This document shows, piece after piece, positions 38,967 through 47,830 of a stretch of DNA of 64,000 nucleotides (positions within the stretch are counted from its first letter, which is position 1; each line of letters starts with the position of its first letter). A program made the translations under genes and the position numbers. The DNA is from Prochlorococcus sp. AG-409-P01 (GTDB taxonomy: Bacteria > Cyanobacteriota > Cyanobacteriia > PCC-6307 > Cyanobiaceae): NCBI GenBank assembly GCA_003215335.1, contig QCKM01000002.1, positions 217,799 to 281,798 on the forward strand. Reading direction: 5' to 3'. The notes below the pieces were generated by a model that saw nothing but the letters and a program-made list of their open reading frames with translations, ran no database searches and was not told where the DNA came from.

Positions 38967-39146
38967 ATGAACGCTCTCCCATTGATTCGCACGCACATTA
39001 AAAGAGCCGTACGTATTCATCAGGCTCAGTTAATTGCTACTTCTAATGGAGGTAAGTTTCGCAATCATTCAACTTTAATGCTAATTCTGCTTCAAGAGAG
39101 GAGAAGGCTGTGCCGACTCCAAAATGCAAAGTTAATGGCGTTTTAG
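38967..39146 (+). CDS. Small basic protein (59 aa), second copy with shifted middle
   Basis: MNALPLIRTHIKRAVRIHQA then QLIATSNGGKFRNHST agrees with 13740-13919. After a missing base (TTTAATGC for TTTAAATGC at about 39080) the middle 15 residues are read in another frame, and a second change restores the original frame for LQNAKLMAF. Length is unchanged. Either tolerated or a decaying copy. CGGAGAAAC upstream is a weaker SD than in the first copy. Confidence 0.6.
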   Translation: MNALPLIRTHIKRAVRIHQAQLIATSNGGKFRNHSTLMLILLQERRRLCRLQNAKLMAF

Positions 39147-39345
39147 GCCTTTTGAAGGAGCTGATAGTGACTATTGGCTTCTGTCAAAGATCCGAGCACC
39201 TACTTTGCTTCGGCCGGGCTTTTCAGCTTAGAGGCCTTTTGAACAGGAGGGGCTCTCCTGGATCATCTCTTAGGTGTGATATAGTTTCTGCGATCTAAGG
39301 TTGGATTCATCTAACATTTACTTGTATAATTTGATCTAAAAGTTT

Positions 39346-40092
39346 ATGACTTCTACAGCACCAAGTGAGAATATTAAAGAAGATCGAGAAGATCAAATTT
39401 CTTTTAAATTAATATCAGAAATAATTCGAGAAAGAATTATTTCTGATAATGCAAGATTTCATGCAAATGATAACATTGCAGATTATATATATCCTGGCGA
39501 GTTGGAAATACTTGAGAAGGAGGTCGCCAGCCGTGTAAGGGATTTGCTTAAGACTTTGTTGATTGATATTGATAAAGATCATAATACTCAAGAAACTGCT
39601 GAGAGGGTTTCTAGAATGTATATAAATGAGGTTTTTAAAGGAAGGTTTTATGAGCAACCTAAAGTCACTAGTTTCCCAAATGATAAGAATTTAGATGAAA
39701 TATATACAGTTGGACCAATAACTGTTCGATCTGCCTGCTCACACCACTTGGTGCCAATTTTGGGGGATTGCTGGATTGGGATCAAGCCAGGTAAAAAGGT
39801 AATAGGATTGTCAAAGTTTGCAAGGGTAGCTGACTGGGTGTTCTCCAGACCGCATATTCAGGAAGAGGCTGTAATGATTCTTGCTGATGAGATCGAACGC
39901 TTGTGTGAGCCAAAAGGTTTAGGAATCATCGTTAAGGCGCAGCACTATTGTATGAAATGGCGAGGGGTTAAAGAACCAGATACCAGCATGATTAACTCAG
40001 TAGTTAGAGGTGATTTCCGCCATGATTCAAGCTTGAAGCAGGAATTTTTTGAATTAGTTAGGCAACAGTCGAATTCTGCTAAAAATTATTAG
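39346..40092 (+). CDS. folE: GTP cyclohydrolase I
   Basis: 248 aa. PITVRSACSHHLVPILGDCW holds the catalytic His and the zinc Cys/His, followed by VIGLSKFARVADWVFSRPHI and AQHYCMKWRGVKEPDTSM with the second zinc Cys. It converts GTP to dihydroneopterin triphosphate, the first step of folate or pterin synthesis. The N-terminal 70 residues are longer and more AT-rich than in bacterial enzymes but are usual in cyanobacteria. Single gene. Whether it is the only copy in the genome cannot be seen. Confidence 0.95.
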   Translation: MTSTAPSENIKEDREDQISFKLISEIIRERIISDNARFHANDNIADYIYPGELEILEKEVASRVRDLLKTLLIDIDKDHNTQETAERVSRMYINEVFKGRFYEQPKVTSFPNDKNLDEIYTVGPITVRSACSHHLVPILGDCWIGIKPGKKVIGLSKFARVADWVFSRPHIQEEAVMILADEIERLCEPKGLGIIVKAQHYCMKWRGVKEPDTSMINSVVRGDFRHDSSLKQEFFELVRQQSNSAKNY

Positions 40093-40219
40093 GATAGGCT
40101 TTCATATCAGTCATTTCAAAAGAGCTCATTAAATTGTTGATTCCAACAAAAGATGACTTATAAGCCTTAGTTCTTCTTTTCTTCTTTAGAACTGTTTGGG
40201 GTTTATAGTTAGATCTATT

Positions 40220-40396
40220 ATGGGAGAAGCTAAAAGAAGAAAAGAGCAGGGCTTGTCTCCAAAGACTCCCAAGAAAGGAAAAGAGTCAAGTTCTGCAAAT
40301 CTGCTTGTTAAGTACCCTCGTTTACCTTTGTATATAGGTCTAGGATTTGCTATGTATTTGATATTCGATTGGATTAAATTAAATTCATCTAGTTAA
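40220..40396 (+). CDS. DUF2839 protein (58 aa), second copy
   Basis: MGEAKRRKEQGLSPKTPKKG, then one membrane helix near the C-terminus. Paralogue of 23928-24104. The ATG at 40220 is fixed by the family start. Confidence 0.85.
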   Translation: MGEAKRRKEQGLSPKTPKKGKESSSANLLVKYPRLPLYIGLGFAMYLIFDWIKLNSSS

Positions 40397-40592
40397 ATAT
40401 TAGAAGTTTATTTTCTTGGGCCATTGGTCAACTTTTCAAGATCACATTCCTTAAGCATACTCATGCTATTTGACTAGGCTGGTCGCCTTATATATAAATC
40501 AAATTAGAAATTTAATAGGAAATCCTTCCTATCAATTATCGATTTTGACATTAAGAAGCATGCGATTTTACTCAGTTGCAATCAAGTATTTC

Positions 40593-40763
40593 TTAGTCTG
40601 CATACCCATCGTCATCGTCGCAAGGAATGCTATGCGGATTATTCCCTGTTTGTTCATACCATGGATGAACGAATGACTCAGGGTCCGAGTAGACTTCACT
40701 CTTTAATTCAGTTAGTAAGGATTCAAGGTCCTGAATAATCCTCTTTAGATTTTCTTTTTTCAT
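40593..40763 (-). CDS. Acidic 56-aa protein
   Basis: MKKENLKRIIQDLESLLTEL then VHPWYEQTGNNPHSIPCDDD and ending GYAD. A short charged helix followed by a loop. A convincing frame on the strand opposite a weaker one. Not recognised. Confidence 0.6.
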   Translation of the reverse strand: MKKENLKRIIQDLESLLTELKSEVYSDPESFVHPWYEQTGNNPHSIPCDDDDGYAD

Positions 40764-41214
40764 TATTTAAGTGAACGTATAAGAAGAGTTTAGGCCTTAA
40801 AAAGATTTGTTTGTCAAAGTCTGTGCAGGGTTGGACGCTGTTTTTGGTGGAACAGGCCTTGGCTTCGAAGAGAGTTTGAATGAATTTGGGATTTGCCTGA
40901 TAGTTATGGACAAGGAGATCGCAGTCATATCAGTAGGGATGGCGAATCATAGCTGTGGGTATTGGCTCCCTAAGTAAGGTTCCTGCTGATTCGATTTTAT
41001 GTATGCATTAGTACTCCCCTTGGCGCTGCTTTTAATACTCATAGTGACAGGTATTTTAAGGTTAATAATTTGCGAGATTTGAAAATTTATCCCATTAAAC
41101 ATAAAAAGAAAACTCCCGCACATGGAAGATTGATGTCTTGGCTGCCGTTACTTCATGCTCAATGCTTTATCCATTCAGAGTGACATGATTATCCACTTTT
41201 AAGATAATTTCCTT
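40764..41214. other. Gene-free stretch of about 450 bp
   Basis: No convincing frame. GAGAGTTTGAATGAATTTGGG near 40870 and TCATATCAGTAG near 40928 resemble parts of the dispersed repeat, too diverged to call. Confidence 0.3.
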
Positions 41215-41448
41215 TCACTTCACTTGATATACCTTTGAACGTCCATTGCACTTTCTAACACCCCATGAAATAGGTGCTTGAGACTTAGCTATTTCTTGTT
41301 CAACACAGATGTTTTGATTGGTTGCCCATTCAGAAACTGGTCGCAAACTTATGGCAATAATGGCAAGGCAACAAGCACATAGAAGCAGAGCAACTCCATT
41401 GAAAATTTTTATCCAATCAAAATCTTTATTTTCTGGAGCGTTAGTCAT
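41215..41448 (-). CDS. Small membrane-anchored protein (77 aa)
   Basis: A short soluble start, a membrane helix (GVALLLCACCLAIIAISLRP), then EWATNQNICVEQEIA and GVRKCNGRSKVYQVK. Same layout as 37683-37961 and 59880-60116 (helix, W/A-x-N-x-C, then C-N-G). Confidence 0.75.
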   Translation of the reverse strand: MTNAPENKDFDWIKIFNGVALLLCACCLAIIAISLRPVSEWATNQNICVEQEIAKSQAPISWGVRKCNGRSKVYQVK

Positions 41449-41658
41449 AAATGTTTGATGGCATTAGCCTCGTTAGCATTCACACTATTTTCGCTAGCCT
41501 ATTTTTGCAACTTATTTAAGTTGCCATTAAACAATGCCGGAGCGATTTTACGCTGTCGACTCGTTGAAAACAGACCTGTCGAAGAATTCACAGGTTGGTG
41601 ACCTTGATAAATCAATGCTAAAAGCTAGAAACTTGGTTGTAGATCTAAACCGATTTAA

Positions 41659-42180
41659 ATGCCTTCTTTAGTGACTTTGCTTCTATACATCCTTGGGGGA
41701 GCATCCTTGGGGGCTCTAATGCTTCTGACTGGGGTACCTGCAGGGCCACTTTTAGGGGCAATTTTAGGGGCTGGCTTGTTAAGCGTTAGTGGTCAGCTGG
41801 ATGTTGCGGCCTGGCCTGTAGGCACAAAAACGGTTCTTGGCATTGGTATAGGAACAGTTATTGGTACGGGAATTAATAGAGAAACATTGGGGGAATTGCA
41901 ATTGCTTTGGAAGCCTGCATTAGTGATCACTTTTACACTTTTGATAACTGGAATTGTGGTAGGCCTTCTTATTAGCCGATTTCTTGGAGTGGAAAAGATC
42001 GTAGCTTTATTGGGTGCAGCGCCTGGAGGGACAATAGGTATGAGTCTAGTTGGTGCGGAGTTCGGGGTTGGTGCGGCAGTTGCAGCATTACATGCGGTCA
42101 GATTAATAACCGTTCTTTTTTTGATCCCAGCGATCGTGAATTTTTTGGCTCCAGTGGGAAATGTTGACATCACGAAATAA
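41659..42180 (+). CDS. AbrB-type membrane protein (PF05145-like, half size)
   Basis: 173 aa with five to six membrane segments rich in Gly: LTGVPAGPLLGAILGAGLLS near residue 25 and LLGAAPGGTIGMSLVGAEFG near 118. This corresponds to one repeat of the AbrB/ammonia-monooxygenase-like membrane family, usually about 350 aa with two repeats. The half-size form is common in marine cyanobacteria. It is not related to the AbrB DNA-binding regulator. Substrate unknown. Confidence 0.8.
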   Translation: MPSLVTLLLYILGGASLGALMLLTGVPAGPLLGAILGAGLLSVSGQLDVAAWPVGTKTVLGIGIGTVIGTGINRETLGELQLLWKPALVITFTLLITGIVVGLLISRFLGVEKIVALLGAAPGGTIGMSLVGAEFGVGAAVAALHAVRLITVLFLIPAIVNFLAPVGNVDITK

Positions 42181-42376
42181 AACTTAGACTTCAGGCTTAC
42201 TGTTCAAAAAAAGTTTGAAAAGCTTTTGCTTGCTTCCTTAAATCGATTGATGACAAAGAAGCTAAATTCATATGGTCTAGTTAATGATTTTTTATGGCAC
42301 GGGACTTGAGTGAAAATGAAGGCTTTAGTAAAATTTGAGCTAATTATTGAAGTATTGGTTTTAAATAACTTTCGTT

Positions 42377-42796
42377 TTGACTCCAACAAAGCTAACTTTA
42401 CTTTTTGATGGTGGCTGTCCTCTTTGCCAAAGAGAGGTATCTTTTCTGCGGTCTAGAGATAACCAGAATAATATTGAGTTTGTAGATATTGATTCACCTA
42501 ATTACAATCCAGATCTTTATGGCGGCATTAGTTACCGAGAGGCAATGGGAAGAATCCATGCATTAACTTCTTCTGGAGAGACCCTCAAGGATGTAAGAGT
42601 ATTTAGAGAGGCATATCGCTTGGTCGGACTGGGTTGGGTCTATGCGCCAACGAACTGGCCAGTCTTAGGAGCATTGGTTAATGAAATTTATCGACTATGG
42701 TCAAAGTGGAGATTGCCCCTTACTCGTCGCCCAACATTAGATCAAATTTGTCAATCTCGAGAGAGTGTTCAAAAAGATGACTGCACTAACTCATGA
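42377..42796 (+). CDS. DCC-family thiol oxidoreductase (DUF393, 139 aa)
   Basis: LTLLFDGGCPLCQREVSFLR carries the DxxCPxC motif, followed by the family's VDIDSPNYNPDLYG and MGRIHALTSSGETLKDVRVF. Length is typical. TTG at 42377 is the likely start because the motif is at residue 11 to 15. Redox partner unknown. Confidence 0.9.
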   Translation: MTPTKLTLLFDGGCPLCQREVSFLRSRDNQNNIEFVDIDSPNYNPDLYGGISYREAMGRIHALTSSGETLKDVRVFREAYRLVGLGWVYAPTNWPVLGALVNEIYRLWSKWRLPLTRRPTLDQICQSRESVQKDDCTNS

Positions 42797-42822
42797 TTAC
42801 TTTCTTTTTTTAAACGCTCTTT

Positions 42823-43128
42823 TCAGATCATACCCATTGCTTTGACTCCATAAACAATTAGTCCGCATCCAACCAGACAAGCGTTCACTAATCCCATCCC
42901 AACAGCACCGATTGTAAAAATCCCCATTGAGACAGCACCAATGGCAACAATGCCCATTGGAACAAGCCCAATAGCAATAACTCCGCGAGGTGCTATCCCA
43001 ATGTCAACTAATTTAGGAATGCCCCCCCTCTGTTCATTGCGTTGCAAAGATTTTGGAGGTTGATAATCAGAAGCCAAAGCTATTAATTCAAGTTGATAGA
43101 GATTTAAAGAATCACTGATGGATGCCAT
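42823..43128 (-). CDS. Gly/Met/Ile-repeat protein (101 aa)
   Basis: An N-terminal 45 residues of mixed character, then a repeat of about five residues: IGIAPRGVIAIGLVPMGIVA and IGAVSMGIFTIGAVGMGLVN. The repeat resembles pentapeptide or left-handed helix repeats and also looks membrane-like. The start at 43128 overlaps the end of the upstream paralogue by 17 bp, so they are coupled. Function unknown. Confidence 0.7.
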   Translation of the reverse strand: MASISDSLNLYQLELIALASDYQPPKSLQRNEQRGGIPKLVDIGIAPRGVIAIGLVPMGIVAIGAVSMGIFTIGAVGMGLVNACLVGCGLIVYGVKAMGMI

Positions 43129-43549
43129 GGGTTGCACATGGCATCCATAGATCTCCCATTTTGTGAACACCTATGCATCCGAGCTTTTGAGCCTTTTTTT
43201 TTGCCATAGATCTTGTGGGATAGGCGTAGATGTTCTTTGGAGATGAAGCATCCTCAATTGTTTGTTGCAGAGCTGCTCCTTCTGGGCTCCATACTTTCAG
43301 CCCCATAGTGGTTATTCCTGCAGAGAAGATTCCCATGCCAACTATTGAAGCGTTTACGACTCCCATCGCTACTACCCCTAGAGACACAACTCCCATTGGG
43401 ACTATGCCAATGGTGACAATACCCATTGGAACAATTCCAATGGAGATGATTCCTAGTGGTGCTATTCCTATCGCAATTTTTTTCGGCTTGCTTCCACAAT
43501 GTGCGGAGCTTCCTGATTCTTGCTGTTTAGAACTATTTGAATTCTCCAT
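43112..43549 (-). CDS. Gly/Met/Ile-repeat protein with DUF3721-like tail (145 aa)
   Basis: A hydrophilic start, then the repeat IGIVPMGIVTIGIVPMGVVS from about residue 27 to 87, and a C-terminal YPTRSMAKKKAQKLGCIGVH then KMGDLWMPCATHG, which is the DUF3721 pattern (GC-x-G-x-HKMG-x-x-WMPC). The fusion joins a repeat scaffold to a Cys/His metal-like site. The gene just upstream encodes DUF3721 alone. Confidence 0.8.
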   Translation of the reverse strand: MENSNSSKQQESGSSAHCGSKPKKIAIGIAPLGIISIGIVPMGIVTIGIVPMGVVSLGVVAMGVVNASIVGMGIFSAGITTMGLKVWSPEGAALQQTIEDASSPKNIYAYPTRSMAKKKAQKLGCIGVHKMGDLWMPCATHGIHQ

Positions 43550-43560
43550 TTAGTAGTTGC

Positions 43561-43782
43561 TTAGTGATTGTGGTGATGTTCATGAGTGTTGCCATGCTGT
43601 TCGCAGGGCATCCACTTTTCACCCATTTTGTGGGCACCATTGCAATTGAAGTTCTTCGCAGCCTTTTCTGCCTCTTCTCTAGTATTAAATATAGAAGGCA
43701 CGCTGTTTTTTTCTAATCCAGCAGAACAGCCAATTAAAACTGCTGATGTCAGGATTAGTGCCGCAGAGGGAATTGATTTCAA
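43561..43782 (-). CDS. DUF3721 lipoprotein with His tail (73 aa)
   Basis: Signal MKSIPSAALILTSAVLIGC with a lipobox Cys, then EEAEKAAKNFNCNGAHKMGE and KWMPCEQHGNTHEHHHNH. The conserved Cys pair and the His-rich end suggest metal binding at the outer face of a membrane. First gene of the three-gene unit 43782-42823. Confidence 0.85.
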   Translation of the reverse strand: MKSIPSAALILTSAVLIGCSAGLEKNSVPSIFNTREEAEKAAKNFNCNGAHKMGEKWMPCEQHGNTHEHHHNH

Positions 43783-44304
43783 TTGATTGGGATACTTTTT
43801 TTAAGCTTAGCGAGAACCAAATACTTTGAGCTTTGATCTAGGCTGATACAAAAGAAAATAATTATTGGTAATTGAATGATGATTACTTTGCATTGTTTTC
43901 TCCAGCTCAAAGATTCTTTTAATTATTAAGCTTTTTTTAAAGGGTTGGCTCAAAGGGACCACATCGGACACTTTTTTAGAAGTTTGACTGCATTAATGAT
44001 TTTTGTGGATGTGGCCTTGTTCATCTTCCAATATGGGTGTGGCTGGCTGGGCTCTTGAAATCATGACTTTCCGAAAGTCTCTTGAGTGACTGTGACCCGC
44101 AGATAGCACATAATGCAAGCACAACTAATGAAGTTGTGCTTAGCAATTGAAGAACGATTGGGAGATGAGCATTGACTCTGTCGCGAAAGGTGGACATGAG
44201 CTAAAAGGTATTACTTCCCTACTTTATAGCTTTTTGCAGCTCACTTCCAACTCTCCTGACGCATGGTTGTTAATTGAGGGGAAAAGCTTTGAAGCGTTAA
44301 TTTT
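43783..44304. other. Stretch without a firm gene
   Basis: About 520 bp. On the minus strand, fragments LLSTTSLVVLALCAICG and, in another frame, EDEQGHIHKNH at 43990-44130 look like a frameshifted small lipoprotein with a His tail; too weak to call. The frame 44147-44338 (+) lacks coding character. Confidence 0.3.
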
Positions 44305-44619
44305 ATGGCTTTCATCAAAGAGAATTTTGACCTCTTAAGAAGCTTCAGGGATGAGCAATTGTCAGAGCTTGTTAAAGATAATGACTCTTTAGATGAGGAG
44401 AAGGCGAGGGTAATTAAAGAAGAGGCTGAGGGAAAAAGAACCAAACCTTTAAGGACTTCGTTTGTCTCGGTTTATGCGGCAAATTATTGGTGGTTTGCTA
44501 TTTATTTAATTAGTGCATTCTCTTGCATTTCTTATACGTCAAATCGTAAGGCTATCAAAGAATTGCTCGACGCATGGCCGAATATCAAGGATCTTGTCAA
44601 GGGATGGGTGAAGCGTTGA
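44305..44619 (+). CDS. Membrane protein (104 aa), paralogue with one helix deleted
   Basis: A charged start (FRDEQLSELVKDNDSLDEEK), then FVSVYAANYWWFAIYLISAF and TSNRKAIKELLDAWPNIKDL. Compared with 15705-16100 it lacks about 25 residues containing the first membrane helix; the junction KPLRTSFVSVY is clean and in frame. The protein would then cross the membrane once instead of twice. Confidence 0.75.
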   Translation: MAFIKENFDLLRSFRDEQLSELVKDNDSLDEEKARVIKEEAEGKRTKPLRTSFVSVYAANYWWFAIYLISAFSCISYTSNRKAIKELLDAWPNIKDLVKGWVKR

Positions 44620-44670
44620 AAATGATTGTTCTTGTAGAACTCATCTTGAAATATCAAAAAGGTTTTCTAA

Positions 44671-44844
44671 CTAATCTTTGCGAGTATGGATTGTATTGAA
44701 GAATTGTTCTAAACGAATCTGAATTGAATACATCCTCGTTCGATTAAAGAACAGCCTTTCGCCTCTCTTGTTCTTTAAATTTGCACTGAGATTTATGATC
44801 TGTATCGCAATTATTAAAATGGCTGCAGGGACAAGAATAATCAT
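44671..44844 (-). CDS. Small membrane protein (57 aa), paralogue of 16214-16402
   Basis: MIILVPAAILIIAIQIINLS as the membrane helix, then NKRGERLFFNRTRMYSIQIR and IHTRKD. Too short for common gene finders, but conservation of the second half with 16214-16402 makes it firm. Convergent with 44305-44619, whereas the homologous pair at 16 kb is divergent. Confidence 0.75.
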   Translation of the reverse strand: MIILVPAAILIIAIQIINLSANLKNKRGERLFFNRTRMYSIQIRLEQFFNTIHTRKD

Positions 44845-44948
44845 GGATTTAATTTAAAAGTAAAGATCAAACTCCACTAATTAAAAAAATACTCGTTGCT
44901 TACCACATTTTAGGTTGCAATTTCAGTAGTGAAGATCTAATTGATTGA

Positions 44949-45224
44949 CTAGTTTCCAAAATGATAGTGCTTTCGCACTTCTTTGTGGACTTCCCAAGTG
45001 CAAGATAAGCCTGCACTGAAAACGACAAGATCTCCAGAACTAAATCTAACAGGCTCGCCCTCTTCTGGAGAGACTGTCACGTCACCTTCAAGTATTAAAC
45101 AAGTTTCCTTTTCGTTGTATGTCCAAGGGAAAGTGCTTGGTTTACAAGTCCATATTGGCCATTGTTTTATACCTAAATCGTTGATAGTTCTTTCAGGGCA
45201 AGGTGATGTAACGGTAATGCTCAT
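44949..45224 (-). CDS. Cupin (DUF861-type) protein (91 aa)
   Basis: PSTFPWTYNEKETCLILEGD and VRFSSGDLVVFSAGLSCTWE are the two cupin_3 motifs, as in small proteins related to ureidoglycine aminohydrolase. The ATG at 45224 gives the family length; the upstream extension is not conserved-looking. Substrate unknown. Confidence 0.88.
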   Translation of the reverse strand: MSITVTSPCPERTINDLGIKQWPIWTCKPSTFPWTYNEKETCLILEGDVTVSPEEGEPVRFSSGDLVVFSAGLSCTWEVHKEVRKHYHFGN

Positions 45225-45493
45225 TTGGACGAATCTCAGGACACCATACCTTTTTAGCTGTTTCTTTCTTGATTTGAAGAACAATCTCGACATTCGACTC
45301 TATATGATACTAATTTTTGCAGTCAGGTTAGAACTTGTTTGGATCCTCGCTTTCAGCATTTTGGCAATTATTTCTATTCAGCCTCTGCCCTTTATGCATT
45401 GGTTTGATGTCAAATGCATTTGTATGACTCTTAGGATGCTTTGAATACCTTCACTTGCTCTTCAGTTGGGTAAAAAACAAAAAATTGGTGACC

Positions 45494-45658
45494 ATGAGTG
45501 ACTTTAAATTTTCAGATGAACAGTTTTTAGAAATCAGGGAGATTTGGAGAGATATCAACTCCCAGTGCAAAGTCTTGCAAGAGAGAACAGGATGTCCAAA
45601 TAGTGAGATCGTCAAAATGATTGATTCAGCCAAGAGTTATTGGGAAAACAAAAGATGA
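45494..45658 (+). CDS. Small helical protein (54 aa)
   Basis: MSDFKFSDEQFLEIREIWRD then QERTGCPNSEIVKMIDSAKS. Charged helices with a central Gly-Cys-Pro turn. The ATG at 45494 is preferred over 45455. Not recognised. Confidence 0.6.
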   Translation: MSDFKFSDEQFLEIREIWRDINSQCKVLQERTGCPNSEIVKMIDSAKSYWENKR

Positions 45659-45808
45659 ATTTTTAGATGCTCTGTTTATAGCTTCTTCTACTATCAGCTC
45701 AGTGATTCTTTTTGTTTGGTGCAAATTTACTACTGACAGGCTATTGATCAGTATTTTTGCTGTCGATTCCCATTGGTTTTGATAGATACCTTCTGAAACA
45801 GGAGAACC

Positions 45809-45836
45809 CTCAGCCTTGCTATTCAGCAAGGCTGAG
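45809..45836. terminator. Perfect 11-bp hairpin
   Basis: CTCAGCCTTGC and GCAAGGCTGAG around 6 nt. No T-run; could end the 45494 transcript or be a processing structure. Nothing else was seen in 45659-46013. Confidence 0.45.
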
Positions 45837-46013
45837 CATGCCTTTAAAGCTAATCAATCAAAACAACTGAGCGCTTTGCCTAGGAGGCTAGCCTTTGTTG
45901 AGGGAACCGTAAATTATTTGAAGGGCTTAAATGGTGAATTTTGAGTCTTCTTTGAGATTGCAATAGATGGAGGTAGAAGAAATCAGTCAAGCTGATAGTC
46001 CTGCAACTGTGAA

Positions 46014-46205
46014 TCAATCCCTGCCATGAGCTGTTCTTAAGTTGCTTGCGAAGGAGAACTGCACCCCATCATTTGATGAGCCCAAGTTTTGAATAAGCTT
46101 GCTGGTTGCAAAGCGAGCTTGAGTCGAGGAGTAACGAGATTGAGTCGTCGAAGCGGTTGCTCTTCGTGGTGTGGCAGCTGGTTTAGTTGCTGTGGCTGTG
46201 GGCAT
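46014..46205 (-). CDS. Ala/Thr/Ser-rich protein (63 aa)
   Basis: MPTATATKPAATPRRATAST then SRYSSTQARFATSKLIQNLG. Low complexity, basic, probably disordered at the start and helical later. It looks translated because of its regular codon pattern. Function unknown. Confidence 0.55.
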   Translation of the reverse strand: MPTATATKPAATPRRATASTTQSRYSSTQARFATSKLIQNLGSSNDGVQFSFASNLRTAHGRD

Positions 46206-46719
46206 TGGATATATGGATCACTAAAAACACACTAGACATATCTAACTAAGCAGCCACCTTTTAAGAGGCTTGGCTGAGATTAGGCGTTACAAAGCAGATC
46301 TTATTTATGAGAACAGACCGTTTCTCTTGGGGAAGACTCTTTAGCGAGTCTTCCCTATTGTGAGGAAGTTGAAAGACTTTAGTCAGGGGTAGGGAAAATC
46401 TAGAAATAGAAAAAGCGGACTTTTAGTCAGTTCTGTGTGTTTCTTCGTATGCCCGGTCTTGAGATGACTTGCATTGCTGATTTGATACCTCGTTGTTTGC
46501 GACTTCTTTAGTGTCATCCTAACGAATTCTGTAATCAATAATTTCGGCTAATAAAAATTATTTTCAGTTGCTTTGAGATGTCCTTCTTGAAATAGTCTCA
46601 AGACTGACTTTTTATTACGTGATCTTCTCGTTATTGATGATCATGGTGGTTCAATGCATATTCTTGCTTATCTTGCGGCTATCTAATAAGCCAAAATCAG
46701 TACTGACAACTTCTTAAAT
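46206..46719. other. Gene-free stretch of about 510 bp
   Basis: Contains a perfect hairpin, GGGAAGACTC/GAGTCTTCCC with a 6-nt loop, at 46330-46355. No frame of note on either strand. A small RNA is possible but nothing specific supports it. Confidence 0.35.
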
Positions 46720-46992
46720 ATGGAATTTTCTGGACCTGACGCTATTGATAAAGCTATTGAGGCAGGGTTGGATTTGGATGGCAGCTCAATCCCAACTGAG
46801 ATGTTGAACCTCTATAAGGAAGTAATGGCAAAAGAAGGTGCAAGAAAAAGAAGTGGAGTAAAAAAATCAATGCGCAATAGAATTGTCCGAACAGGAGCAA
46901 AACACTTCGATCAAGAAATCCTTAATCAGCGCTTGATCAATGCTGGGTGGGAAGGTTTAAAGCCTAAGGAGATTGAGTTCTTTTTCAATTGA
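46720..46992 (+). CDS. Small basic helical protein (90 aa)
   Basis: MEFSGPDAIDKAIEAGLDLD, then KEGARKRSGVKKSMRNRIVR and NAGWEGLKPKEIEFFFN. An acidic first half and a basic centre. No family recognised, but coding character is good. A decayed repeat follows 17 bp after its stop. Confidence 0.65.
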   Translation: MEFSGPDAIDKAIEAGLDLDGSSIPTEMLNLYKEVMAKEGARKRSGVKKSMRNRIVRTGAKHFDQEILNQRLINAGWEGLKPKEIEFFFN

Positions 46993-47009
46993 TAAAAGCC
47001 TGCTTGCCA

Positions 47010-47110
47010 GTTTGAATAAAGTTTGAAGAGAAATTAGAGACTTCCTGAAAACACTTGCTAGCACTGAAGTGAATAATTTCATTTGTCAGTAGTTTTCTTA
47101 GCTCAGAGGA
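47010..47110 (-). repeat. Decayed EVE-start repeat outside the main island
   Basis: Units GTTTGAATAAA/GTTTGAAGAGA (47010-47031), AACACTTGCTAGCACTGAAG as in the 1.6 kb copy, then TTTGTCAGTAG. The upstream half is lost. Confidence 0.65.
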
Positions 47111-47376
47111 TTGGGCTACAAGGATTTACAGTGCACCTAGCACGAAACTCCTTTTCACCCAATCAATCCAAAGACGTTAGTGGTTGTTGGTAAGAAGGGA
47201 TAAGGGGGACCTAAGACAGAGAGGTTTAGGAGCATTAGATCTCAGATGCGGATAGAGTTCGAATTGACCTCTAATTGAATGAAAAGTTGTTTTTTATTTG
47301 CTCTTGTCAAAAAAACTAGTGTAATTTTTGCCACCTTCATATATAGTGTTATTTGAAAAGCATTTAACCCTCAATC

Positions 47377-47733
47377 ATGCTTACTGGAAAAGAATTACTA
47401 GCCAAAGTCAAGGACTTAGGTGATGTATCAAAGTCAGATCTTGTGAAGGCTTGTGGATATGTATCCACAAAGAAGGGAGGCGGAGACCGTCTTAACTTCA
47501 CTGCTTTTTACGAGGCTCTGCTGGAAGCTAAAGGTGTCAGTCTTGCTTCTGAAAGTGCAGGTGGCGTTGGGAAAGGTGGAAGAAAGCTTAGTTATGTCGC
47601 CACTGTTCAAGGCAATGGAAATCTCTTGATTGGTAAAGCCTACACAGCTCTATTAGATCTCAAGCCAGGAGACAATTTTGCAATCAAGATGGGCCGCAAA
47701 GGATTCCGTTTAGTACCTGAAGGAGAAGAGTAA
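47377..47733 (+). CDS. cyAbrB-type transcriptional regulator (118 aa)
   Basis: LTGKELLAKVKDLGDVSKSD then ACGYVSTKKGGGDRLNFTAF in the N-terminal half, and a C-terminal DNA-binding AbrB-like region YVATVQGNGNLLIGKAYTAL then GDNFAIKMGRKGFRLVP. This is the cyanobacterial AbrB arrangement, with the AbrB-like domain last. These regulators affect carbon/nitrogen balance and are usually abundant. The ATG at 47377 fits the family. A clear terminator follows. Confidence 0.93.
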   Translation: MLTGKELLAKVKDLGDVSKSDLVKACGYVSTKKGGGDRLNFTAFYEALLEAKGVSLASESAGGVGKGGRKLSYVATVQGNGNLLIGKAYTALLDLKPGDNFAIKMGRKGFRLVPEGEE

Positions 47734-47795
47734 AGCAAACTCAAACAATTGTTGAGTATCTTTTTCAAGCTTGAAAGGTTACTCTCCATTTCTTT

Positions 47796-47830
47796 AGCCA
47801 GTGAGCTTTTTAAGTTCACTGGCTATTTTT
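47796..47830 (+). terminator. Terminator of the cyAbrB gene
   Basis: AGCCAGTGA and TCACTGGCT arms around 11 nt, followed by ATTTTT. Confidence 0.8.

Noticed and set aside
42204..42389. Minus-strand frame and nearby TATGGCACGGGACTTGAG as a repeat copy
   Set aside because: The match to the repeat is short and the unit pair (about 42320-42340) is too diverged to be sure; the frame shows no coding character.
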